Of a DNA stretch of 5,418 nucleotides, positions 1 to 5,418 are shown one piece after another; positions within the stretch are counted from its first letter, which is position 1, and each line of letters begins with the position of its first letter. Origin of the DNA: an uncultured bacterium. GTDB lineage: Bacteria > Actinomycetota > Coriobacteriia > Coriobacteriales > Coriobacteriaceae. The stretch is taken from contig CAJMRZ010000118.1 of NCBI GenBank assembly GCA_905215945.1, forward strand, positions 1 through 5,418, given 5' to 3'. Made by a program: the position numbers and the translations under genes. The notes below the pieces were generated by a model that was not told the origin of the DNA, ran no database searches, and saw only the letters and a list, made by a program, of their open reading frames with translations.

Positions 1-40
1 TCCTTCCGTCCTGCGGAAAGATTTGGGAGGTAAGCCCTGG

Positions 41-66
41 GGCCTCCTGCGGTAACCGGGGAGGCC
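41..66. repeat. GC-rich hairpin
   Basis: GGCCTCC at 41-47 pairs perfectly with GGAGGCC at 60-66, and CGGT (50-53) can pair further with ACCG (55-58). On the plus strand the hairpin is followed by a pyrimidine-rich but not T-pure stretch (71-85), so it is at best a weak terminator for a gene left of the window. The visible evidence is the hairpin only; the function is inferred. Confidence 0.35.
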
Positions 67-112
67 GAGGCTATTCGTCTTCTTGCTGCAAGTGCCTGGG
101 GTTGGATGCGGC

Positions 113-135
113 GTGCATTTTTGGGAGTATTCAGC
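113..135 (+). repeat. Left arm of 23-bp imperfect inverted repeat
   Basis: This arm starts GTGCA and ends GGAGTATTCAGC. It matches the reverse complement of 291-313 at 19 of 23 positions, with the mismatches clustered in the middle. Weaker similarity continues for a few bases on both sides. The 155-bp spacer is too long for a simple terminator. It could be the end of a small mobile repeat or one of two inverted copies of a dispersed motif. Confidence 0.5.
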
Positions 136-290
136 AGCCGAGGGTGCCTGCATACTGGATTTTGGGCGAAAGGCAGGCGCCATGGGCCGCATCCTGTAAA
201 AAAACGAGCGGCTCTAGAGGCGTTGGGACTCAGAATCGGGGCTTTCAGCGCAGTTTTGCACCCCCGCCCCGCGCCCGCGGACCCCGGGAC

Positions 291-313
291 GCTGAATACT
301 CCGGAATTTGCAC
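291..313 (-). repeat. Right arm of 23-bp imperfect inverted repeat
   Basis: This is the inverted counterpart of 113-135 (GCTGAATACTCC at its start, TTTGCAC at its end). It ends 10 bp before the target duplication of the insertion sequence. A third partial match, TTTTGCAC, lies at 254-261 in the same orientation as this arm. Confidence 0.5.
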
Positions 314-323
314 GGCGCCCCCT

Positions 324-331
324 GGGGTACC
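324..331. repeat. Target site duplication, left copy
   Basis: GGGGTACC here is repeated exactly at 1838-1845, directly outside both ends of the insertion sequence. An 8-bp duplication is within the 8-9 bp usual for the IS256 family. The last six bases, GGTACC, are self-complementary. Confidence 0.9.
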
Positions 332-359
332 GGTCGCGCGCGCAGACGTGGTGTAAGAG
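332..359 (+). repeat. Left terminal inverted repeat of the IS
   Basis: It begins GGTCGCGC and ends GTGGTGTAAGAG. Against the reverse complement of 1810-1837 it matches 24 of 28 positions; the last 11 bases (349-359) are identical in both. This is the end downstream of the transposase gene. Confidence 0.9.
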
Positions 360-391
360 TGTCCTGAGGTCCGTCGCTGCAAGTCCCGATG

Positions 392-1726
392 TTACTCCTT
401 CTTGAGACCGCGCTTCTCGACTATCTCGTCCACTATCTCCCTGGCGCGCCGCCCGAGCGCGCGGCGCCTCCCCTCTGTCGGGGCCGGCCTGTCCGCGGGC
501 TCGGCGAAGCCCTCGGCGGCCGAGGCCTCGGAGAACACGCGCTGCTGGGACCACTGCCCCTCGGTCTCCATGAGGCTCGCGCACGTCAGGCGCAGCATCG
601 ACTCCCTCGAGGGGAAGGACTGCACGACCCTGTAGCGGCGCTTGATCTCGCGGTTGGCGCGCTCCTGGACGTTGTTGGTGCGGAGCTTGGCCCAGTGCGC
701 CCTGGGGAAGGCCGTGAACGCCAGCGCGGAGTCCTCGGCCTGCTCGAAGACCTCGCCGGCCCTGGCGGACACCGACGCCACCCAGGGCGCCGCCTCGGCC
801 CACACGCAGCGCGCGAGGTCGGGGTCGTCCTGGTAGACCGCGGCGTGCACGAGGTCCCTGACGGCCGCCTTGGAGTCCTCGGGCCTGCCCGAGCAGGCGC
901 TCTGGAGGTTGCGCTGCAGGTGCGTCACGCAGCGCTGCCAGGCGCAGCCCTGGAACAGGCGCGAGACGGCGGCCACGAGCCCGGCGTGGCTGTCGGAGAC
1001 CACGAGGCGGACGCCGGCCAGCCCGCGCTCGCGCAGCCCGCCGAGGAATGCCGCCCAGGAGTCCTCGCTCTCGGTGTCGACCACGTCGCAGCCCAGGAAG
1101 TGCTTGCGCCCGTCGGCGCCCAGCCCGATCGCGGTCACGACGCCCTGCGAGACGACCGACGAGCCGACCCTGCAGCTCATGTAGGTGGCGTCGAGCCACA
1201 GGTAGCAGCACGGCGTGCCCGACAGGTCGCGGCGGCGGAACTCCGCCACCGCGGCGTCGAGCTCGGAGCAGAGTCTCGAGACCTCCGAGCTCGACAGCGA
1301 GGATATGCCCAGCTTGGACGCCACGCGCTCGACCTTGCGGGTGGACACGCCGCACACGTACATCTCCTGCACGATGGCGGCCACCGAGGTGTCGACGCGC
1401 GACCATCGCGCGAGCATGCCCTCGGGGTAGTAGGTGCCGTGCCTGAGCTTGGGTATCTCGAGCTCCACGTCGCCCACGGCGGTCTTGAGCGACCTGGGGC
1501 GGTAGCCGTTGCGGCTGTTCTCCCTGCCGTCGCTGCGCTCGTTGCGGCTCGCGCCGCACATCTGCTGGGCCTCGGAGTCCATCAGCGCGTTCATCACGCC
1601 GCCCAGCACCCTGCACGCGAACTCGCGCGCGTCGCCGCACTCCTGCCAAAGCCTCGCCGCCTCGAGGGCCTCGTCGCGGCTGAGGCGCAGTACACTCTCT
1701 TCTTGGGGCATCGCCTTTCCTTCCAT
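392..1726 (-). CDS. IS256-family (Mutator-type) DDE transposase
   Basis: Cuts and joins the ends of its own element as a DDE transposase. The protein has 444 residues, slightly longer than the roughly 390-420 usual in the family. Visible catalytic motifs are D179 in LWLDATYM, D245 in LVVSDSHAG and E355 in NNVQERANREIKRR. The family motif WQRCVTHLQRN (263-273) lies between the second D and the E, with C266 and H269. The N-terminal third (about 1-110) includes SRNGYRPRSLKTAVGDVELEIPKLR, the usual segment before the catalytic core and probably DNA-binding. After the conserved RRYRVVQSFPSRESMLRL region there is a tail of about 45 residues with a basic patch (RRRALGRRAR), which accounts for the extra length. 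Start choice: ATG at 1724-1726 has GAAGG six bases upstream; ATG at 1709-1711 (residue 6) has GAAGGA at equally good spacing, so the shorter start is possible. Stop is TAA at 392-394. No frameshift or missing catalytic residue is seen, so the gene is probably functional. Confidence 0.97.
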   Translation of the reverse strand: MEGKAMPQEESVLRLSRDEALEAARLWQECGDAREFACRVLGGVMNALMDSEAQQMCGASRNERSDGRENSRNGYRPRSLKTAVGDVELEIPKLRHGTYYPEGMLARWSRVDTSVAAIVQEMYVCGVSTRKVERVASKLGISSLSSSEVSRLCSELDAAVAEFRRRDLSGTPCCYLWLDATYMSCRVGSSVVSQGVVTAIGLGADGRKHFLGCDVVDTESEDSWAAFLGGLRERGLAGVRLVVSDSHAGLVAAVSRLFQGCAWQRCVTHLQRNLQSACSGRPEDSKAAVRDLVHAAVYQDDPDLARCVWAEAAPWVASVSARAGEVFEQAEDSALAFTAFPRAHWAKLRTNNVQERANREIKRRYRVVQSFPSRESMLRLTCASLMETEGQWSQQRVFSEASAAEGFAEPADRPAPTEGRRRALGRRAREIVDEIVEKRGLKKE

Positions 1727-1753
1727 TCGTCACCTTCATTACTCCAACGACGA

Positions 1754-1781
1754 ATTCTAGGCGGTGTCCCCTCCCTTTCAA
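1754..1781 (-). promoter_or_regulatory. Sigma70-type promoter of the transposase
   Basis: On the minus strand TTGAAA (plus 1776-1781) is followed after 16 nt by TAGAAT (plus 1754-1759); each box matches the consensus at 5 of 6 positions. Transcription would begin near 1747, giving a leader of about 20 nt before the first ATG and including its GAAGG ribosome site (1733-1737). The -35 box spans the centre of a perfect palindrome (1772-1789), so promoter access may be influenced by DNA structure or by a bound protein. That last point is inference. Confidence 0.7.
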
Positions 1782-1789
1782 GAAAGGGA
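1772..1789. repeat. Perfect palindrome over the transposase -35 box
   Basis: TCCCTTTC (1772-1779) and GAAAGGGA (1782-1789) are exact inverted repeats around AA. It contains the -35 hexamer of the transposase promoter and abuts the larger palindrome at 1789-1814. It could be a binding site for the transposase or a host regulator, or it could fold in RNA that reads in from outside. Confidence 0.75.
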
Positions 1790-1814
1790 AGAGGCGGGGC
1801 ATGCCCCGCCTCTT
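1789..1814. repeat. 26-bp perfect palindrome at the IS right end
   Basis: All 26 bases are self-complementary, built as AAGAGGCGGGGC and its mirror around the centre GCATGC. As RNA it would form a stem of about 11 bp with a 4-base loop. It overlaps the inner five bases of the right terminal repeat (1810-1814). Transcripts entering from the ABC operon would form this hairpin upstream of the transposase promoter, so it may block read-through, as protective structures at the ends of some other insertion sequences do. The palindrome is seen directly; the role is inferred. Confidence 0.8.
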
Positions 1815-1837
1815 ACACCACATCTCTGCGCGCTACC
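1810..1837 (-). repeat. Right terminal inverted repeat of the IS
   Basis: This is the partner of 332-359. On the minus strand it begins GGTAGCGC and ends GTGGTGTAAGAG. The four mismatches to the left repeat lie in its outer two thirds. It is the end upstream of the transposase promoter. Confidence 0.9.
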
Positions 1838-1845
1838 GGGGTACC
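1838..1845. repeat. Target site duplication, right copy
   Basis: GGGGTACC, identical to 324-331. It lies 5 nt (1846-1850) from the annotated end of the ABC operon terminator and 7 nt from its T-tract. Confidence 0.9.
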
Positions 1846-1850
1846 TGTGG

Positions 1851-1896
1851 GCAAAAAGCAACCGCCCCGCCGAAATATGCAATCGGCGGGGCGGTT
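1851..1896 (-). terminator. Rho-independent terminator of the ABC transporter operon
   Basis: A perfect 14-bp stem (1860-1873 with 1883-1896), mostly G-C, encloses a 9-nt loop (1874-1882). On the minus strand it is followed at once by GCTTTTTGC (T5 at 1853-1857). It lies about 58 nt beyond the permease stop codon, the expected place for the operon end. On the plus strand only TTT follows the stem, so it should work mainly for the minus strand. Confidence 0.93.
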
Positions 1897-1954
1897 TATG
1901 CAAAAATGCGGTTGTGGTACATTACAGCTCGCTACAGCTTGAATCCCAGGCAGG

Positions 1955-4720
1955 TTACTCGGCGCTCTTGAGGGCGCCGACCATGTCGATCTTATTGAGA
2001 GTTCGGTTGGTGGCGAGGTTGACGATGATCGTAAAGCCAAAGGAAAGCAGCACGGCGAGCACGTAGCTTAGCGGCTCGACCTCAACGTCAAAGTACAGCG
2101 ACGGCATCTGCAGGATGTACGTAAAGCTCTCGGCCAGCAAGCCGCCCAGCGGAACGCCCAGCGCGGCGCCAATCGCCGTGAGGATCAACGTCTCCTTGTT
2201 GACGTAATGGTGCACCTCGCCACGGCGGAAGCCCAGCACCTTGATGGTCGCCAGCTCGCGTTCGCGCTCGGAGATATTCGTGTTGGACAGCGTAAACACC
2301 ACCACAAACGATAGGCACGCCGCCATAAAGGTCACGAGCACCACGACGGAATTGATAATCGTAAAGCTCGCCTCGTAGTTCTCCCAATGCTCGGCCGTAC
2401 TCGAAATCGTAAGCCAACCGTCGCTCTTAAGATTCTTGCTAAACGCAATCTGGTCGGCCGACGAGCCCTTAAGCAGCACAAAGACGCCGTTGAGGCGTGC
2501 GCTTCGACCGAACGCGCGCTCATAGGTGCCCTGCGTCATGTAAAGCGTGTTGCCCAGATAGTTAAGCGAAATGTCGCTGACTTTGACCTTGGCGACATTG
2601 AGCGACGAATCCTGGACGTGAGCCGTATCGCCCGGCTGAATCCCCAGCACCAGCTGTGAACTCTTACTCAGATACACGTCTCCGTCACGCAAAGACAGCG
2701 GCTCTTTGGACTCGTCCTCGAGGCGCACATAGTCGTCCAGGTCGTTCGTGCGGTCATCGGGCACCACGATCAGCTGCACGGTCTCGCTCTTGCCGCCAAA
2801 CGTAAAGGTGACGTTGTCGGTCATAATCGGCAGCGTCGAAGTCACGGTCACGTCGGAATCCTTGGCTGCGCTTCGCTCGTCGAGCGCCGCGCACGTCTGC
2901 GAAAAATCGTCGGGATTGGCAACCGCCAGCAGGTCATAGCGCGTGATATGCCCATACTGCTTGGGCGAAAGCGCGACCGACGTGTCGCGAATACCCATAC
3001 CGCAGATCACAAGCGCGGTGCAACCCGCAATGCCAAAGATGGTCATAAAGGCGCGCTTTTTATAGCGGAATAGGTTGCGTGCAGTGACCTTGTTCAAAAA
3101 GCCCATGCGGCGCCAAATAAAGCCGATGCGCTCAAGCAAGATGCGCGAGCCGGCACGCGGAGCCTTGGGACGCATGAGCGAGGCCGGGGTCTCGGCCATC
3201 TCGTGGCGGCAGGCGATAATCGTGGCGCCCACCACGCCCACGGCAAACAGCGCCACCGACACAATCGACGACACGATGTCGTACGAAAGCAGCATCTGGG
3301 GCAGCGAGTACATGTCGTCGAACACCGTAAACAGGAACAGCGGCAGGCCCACAAATCCGATGATGTTGCCGAGCACGCCACCGATCAGGCACGCCCACAG
3401 CGCGTAGTCCACGTATTTGGACAGGATACGTCCGCGCGAATAACCGAGCGCCTTATACAGGCCGATGAGCGTGCGCTCCTCCTCGACCATGCGCGTGGCG
3501 GTGGTAAGGCTGATGAGCACGGCGACGATAAAGAAGATGAACGGGAACACCGTGGCGATGGCCTCAATTGACGAGCTATCGCTCTCCACGCTCGAGTAGC
3601 TTGCGATATTGCCGCGGTCCTGGATGTACCAGGTGCATTCGCCCAGGTCAGAGAGCTCGGCGCGGGCATCGGCAAACTGCTGGTCGGCGGCGGCACGGCG
3701 CTGGTCCAGGTCGGCTTGCGCCTGCGCACGCTCGTCGCTGCCCTCGGCCATGCGATTGATGTTGTCCTGCTCAATCCCAAAGAGCATATTCGCCTGGCGC
3801 TCGGCCGCATCCAAGCTTGCCGGCGTGTCGACCGTCAGTTCCTGAGCGCGCGCTTTCTCACGCTCCTCGCGGATCTTCTCGATATTGCCCTTGACCTCAT
3901 TGATCTTTGCCGCGTAGGAATCCGAATAGGAGTTGAGGCTCTTGGCTCCCTCGACGATCACGTGGACCGCGGAGTAGGAAGAAGATGTCGCGGCGTCCTC
4001 GCTCACATAGAACTTATAGTCCGCCGCCGAAGCAGCGCGAAAGGCGTTGACTGTCGAGTCGGAGCTCACATCAGTGGGGTCGAGGACCTCGGCCGTAATG
4101 GTGTAATCGCCCGCGGCAAACTGGTCCTTGGCGCTTTGATTGGACGAGCTCGCGTCATTGGCGGCAAAACTCACCGTATCGCCGATTTTCTTGCCCGATG
4201 CCTTCAGGAACTTCGAAGTCACCGCGACTTCATCAGCGCTCTCGGGCAAATCGCCGTTCACGAGCACCGGCTGATCGATGTTCTCCTTGGAGAGACTTTG
4301 CACGACCACGCGCTCGCGCGTTGTACCCACGGCGGTGTAGGCGGTCTCGGTGTAGATGCCCTCGGCCGTTTCGACGCCATCGACCTCTTGTATGGCGTCG
4401 AGATCATCGTCAGTCAGGCCATAGGTCGACTGCACGTTAATGTCATAGACATTTTGCTGGTCGAAGTAGGCATCAACCGAATCGCACAGGTCCTCGCAAC
4501 CCGCCTTAAGGCCGCACATCACGCTCACGCCAAGCGCGGTGATGACCACGATTGACAAAAAGCGCTTAAGACTGCCTCGGATTGTGCGGTAGATGCCACG
4601 GCGAAAAACCGTCGGCACCATATCGTTTGAGCTTTGGGCAGTGCGGTAGGTCGTAAAATCCTGCTCGCGCTCCGTGTTCTGCGCGTCGCGGCGTAGGCTG
4701 TTTTGGCGGTCTTGGTCCAT
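1955..4720 (-). CDS. ABC transporter permease with two FtsX domains
   Basis: Membrane subunit of a MacB/FtsX-type ABC transporter, working with the ATPase encoded just upstream. Residues below count from a GTG at 4730-4732 (925 residues); the ATG at 4718-4720 is residue 5 and is preferred because it follows the ATPase stop by 5 nt, while the GTG would overlap it. Neither start has a clear ribosome site. Predicted membrane segments are about 58-76, 391-410, 443-468, 486-507, 560-580, 790-815, 848-866 and 886-905. This is two copies of the one-plus-three FtsX pattern. Typical FtsX motifs are TRMVEEERTLIGLYKALGYS (413-432) and ISERERELATIKVLGF (820-835). The first outer loop (about 77-390) includes a charged helical, probably coiled-coil stretch (about 275-362) and then CTWYIQDR (366-373); the second outer loop covers about 581-789. 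Proteins of this class export lipoproteins, peptides or drugs, or pass mechanical signals to envelope enzymes; the substrate cannot be read from the sequence. Confidence 0.95.
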   Translation of the reverse strand: MDQDRQNSLRRDAQNTEREQDFTTYRTAQSSNDMVPTVFRRGIYRTIRGSLKRFLSIVVITALGVSVMCGLKAGCEDLCDSVDAYFDQQNVYDINVQSTYGLTDDDLDAIQEVDGVETAEGIYTETAYTAVGTTRERVVVQSLSKENIDQPVLVNGDLPESADEVAVTSKFLKASGKKIGDTVSFAANDASSSNQSAKDQFAAGDYTITAEVLDPTDVSSDSTVNAFRAASAADYKFYVSEDAATSSSYSAVHVIVEGAKSLNSYSDSYAAKINEVKGNIEKIREEREKARAQELTVDTPASLDAAERQANMLFGIEQDNINRMAEGSDERAQAQADLDQRRAAADQQFADARAELSDLGECTWYIQDRGNIASYSSVESDSSSIEAIATVFPFIFFIVAVLISLTTATRMVEEERTLIGLYKALGYSRGRILSKYVDYALWACLIGGVLGNIIGFVGLPLFLFTVFDDMYSLPQMLLSYDIVSSIVSVALFAVGVVGATIIACRHEMAETPASLMRPKAPRAGSRILLERIGFIWRRMGFLNKVTARNLFRYKKRAFMTIFGIAGCTALVICGMGIRDTSVALSPKQYGHITRYDLLAVANPDDFSQTCAALDERSAAKDSDVTVTSTLPIMTDNVTFTFGGKSETVQLIVVPDDRTNDLDDYVRLEDESKEPLSLRDGDVYLSKSSQLVLGIQPGDTAHVQDSSLNVAKVKVSDISLNYLGNTLYMTQGTYERAFGRSARLNGVFVLLKGSSADQIAFSKNLKSDGWLTISSTAEHWENYEASFTIINSVVVLVTFMAACLSFVVVFTLSNTNISERERELATIKVLGFRRGEVHHYVNKETLILTAIGAALGVPLGGLLAESFTYILQMPSLYFDVEVEPLSYVLAVLLSFGFTIIVNLATNRTLNKIDMVGALKSAE

Positions 4721-4725
4721 GGGCG

Positions 4726-5418
4726 CTACCACTCGATCGTCTCGATAGGCACGGGATTTTGCTGGACCGTCTCGCTCTCCACGCGACCGTTCTTAAAGCG
4801 GATCAGGCGATCGGCCATGGGCGCCAGCGCGGAGTTGTGGGTGATGATGATGACCGTAATGCCCTGCTTGCGGCAAGTGTCCTGCAGCAGCTGCAAGATC
4901 TGCTTGCCGGTTTTATAGTCAAGTGCGCCCGTGGGCTCGTCGCACAAAAGCAGCTTGGGGTTCTTTGCCAGCGCGCGGGCAATGGACACGCGCTGCTGCT
5001 CGCCGCCCGAAAGCTGCGCGGGGAAGTTGGCGAGGCGCTCACCCAAGCCAACCTGGCAAAGCGTTTGCTCGGCATCGAGCGAATCGGGGCAGATTTGCGC
5101 CGCAAGCTCAACATTTTCGAGCGCCGTCAGGTTGGGGACCAGATTGTAGAACTGGAAGACAAAGCCGACGTCGGCACGACGGTATTCCACGAGCTGCGCC
5201 TCGTTGGCAGCGCTCACGTCACGCCCGTCCACCGTCACGGTGCCGGAAGTTACCGTGTCCATACCGCCCAGGATGTTGAGCGCCGTGGTCTTGCCGGCAC
5301 CCGAGGCGCCCAGGATAATGGCGAGCTCACCGCGCTCAACGGTAAAGCTCGCGCCGTCGAGCGCATGGATGCGGGCATCGCCCTCGCCGTATGCTTTGAT
5401 GACGTCTTTGAATTCGAT
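4726..5418 (-). CDS. ABC transporter ATP-binding protein, 5' end outside window
   Basis: ATPase subunit that powers the permease encoded directly downstream. The reading frame is open to the window edge, so 230 residues are visible and the start codon lies beyond 5418; the ATG at 5262 is internal because the nucleotide-binding loop lies upstream of it. Counting visible residues, the motifs are Walker [10 protein letters not shown] (37-45), Q-loop Q89 in [18 protein letters not shown], signature LSGGEQQR (136-143), Walker B LLLCDEP with D160 and E161, D-loop GALD (164-167) and H-loop H194. The Q-loop sequence and the signature are typical of the MacB/LolD/FtsE group. The protein begins near [22 protein letters not shown], the usual family start, so only a few residues are probably missing. 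It ends with TAG at 4726-4728. All catalytic motifs are intact. Confidence 0.96.
   Translation of the reverse strand: MEFKDVIKAYGEGDARIHALDGASFTVERGELAIILGASGAGKTTALNILGGMDTVTSGTVTVDGRDVSAANEAQLVEYRRADVGFVFQFYNLVPNLTALENVELAAQICPDSLDAEQTLCQVGLGERLANFPAQLSGGEQQRVSIARALAKNPKLLLCDEPTGALDYKTGKQILQLLQDTCRKQGITVIIITHNSALAPMADRLIRFKNGRVESETVQQNPVPIETIEW

Larger units (their letters stand above)
1..323. other. Noncoding stretch with inverted repeats, no supported gene
   Basis: I find no recognisable gene here. Frame 3 of the plus strand stays open from position 3 to 356, and another plus-strand frame is open from 106 to 405. Neither translation resembles a known protein, and both run across the end of the insertion sequence, so they are probably chance openings in GC-rich DNA. 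The stretch does hold inverted structure: a hairpin at 41-66, a 9-bp stem with one G-U pair (143-151 with 173-181), a short stem (186-190 with 208-212) around an A7 run, and 23-bp imperfect inverted repeats (113-135 and 291-313). Before the IS inserted, this DNA lay directly downstream of the ABC operon terminator, so it is probably intergenic. A dispersed repeat or an undescribed RNA is possible. Confidence 0.5.
332..1837 (-). mobile_element. Complete IS256-family insertion sequence (1506 bp)
   Basis: The element is bounded by 28-bp terminal inverted repeats (332-359 and 1810-1837, 24 of 28 matching) and flanked by a perfect 8-bp direct repeat, so both ends and the duplication agree. It carries one intact IS256-type transposase gene on the minus strand, 32 nt from the left repeat. 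Its length is near the upper end of what is usual for the family. The inner part of each repeat reads GTGTAAGAG, resembling the GTGTAA-type inner end known from IS256 relatives. The intact gene, good repeats and perfect duplication suggest a fairly recent and possibly still active insertion. The element appears richer in GC than the neighbouring ABC operon (hand count: 48/60 GC at 481-540 against 32/60 at 2341-2400, two samples only). Confidence 0.94.

Noticed and set aside
3..356. Open plus-strand frame across the left stretch and into the IS end
   Set aside because: No recognisable motif, no clear ribosome site at its internal ATGs, a competing open frame from 106 to 405, and a stop inside the IS terminal repeat. 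Before the IS insertion it would have continued differently, so it is not a conserved gene.
1..391. CRISPR array or tRNA gene in the left stretch
   Set aside because: The repeats are inverted, few and irregularly spaced, with no regular spacers; no cloverleaf or tRNA-like arms could be found.
389..1942. Long plus-strand open frame (517 codons) opposite the transposase
   Set aside because: It is the mirror frame of a GC-rich gene; its translation is low in complexity (rich in A, G, R, L), has no family motif, and runs out of the IS through its end and the terminator. The minus-strand transposase has clear catalytic motifs.
3716..4555. Plus-strand 279-codon frame opposite the permease
   Set aside because: It is a shadow of the permease gene; the permease translation has continuous family motifs and membrane segments throughout, while this one has none.
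4726..5262. Short ATPase starting at the ATG at 5262
   Set aside because: The same frame stays open to 5418 and encodes Walker A (GASGAGKTT) upstream of that ATG, which an ABC ATPase cannot do without, so the gene is cut by the window edge rather than starting there.

Overview
The window looks like part of the chromosome of a fairly GC-rich bacterium. The protein families and the GC-rich codon use fit a host-associated actinobacterium of the Coriobacteriia (Collinsella-like). That assignment is inference from general character; no rRNA or taxonomic marker gene is present.

Layout: (1) Positions 1-323 hold no gene I can support. The stretch contains a hairpin (41-66), a 9-bp stem (143-181), and a pair of 23-bp imperfect inverted repeats (113-135 and 291-313) that suggest a dispersed intergenic repeat or a structured RNA. 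(2) Positions 332-1837 are a complete 1506-bp IS256-family insertion sequence. It has 28-bp terminal inverted repeats matching at 24 positions, a perfect 8-bp target duplication (GGGGTACC, 324-331 and 1838-1845), and one intact 444-residue DDE transposase on the minus strand. The transposase has its own sigma70-type promoter. Between that promoter and the IS end lie two abutting perfect palindromes; one overlaps the -35 box and the other overlaps the terminal repeat. (3) Positions 1851-1896 form a very strong rho-independent terminator for the minus strand. (4) Positions 1955-4720 and 4726-5418 are a minus-strand ABC transporter operon: a large double-FtsX-domain permease preceded by its MacB/LolD-type ATPase, whose first residues lie beyond the window edge.

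How the parts relate: the ATPase and permease genes are tightly spaced (ATPase stop 5 nt before the preferred permease ATG), run in the same direction, and should form one exporter or mechanotransmission-type complex. The operon ends at the 1851-1896 terminator. The insertion sequence landed only 5 nt (duplicated copy) beyond the T-tract of that terminator, in the same orientation, so it breaks no visible gene. The palindrome at its upstream end may shield the transposase from read-through out of the operon.

I see no clearly new multi-gene system. The items most worth a second look are the double palindrome and promoter arrangement at the IS end, the insertion next to the terminator, and the unexplained repeat-bearing stretch at the left.
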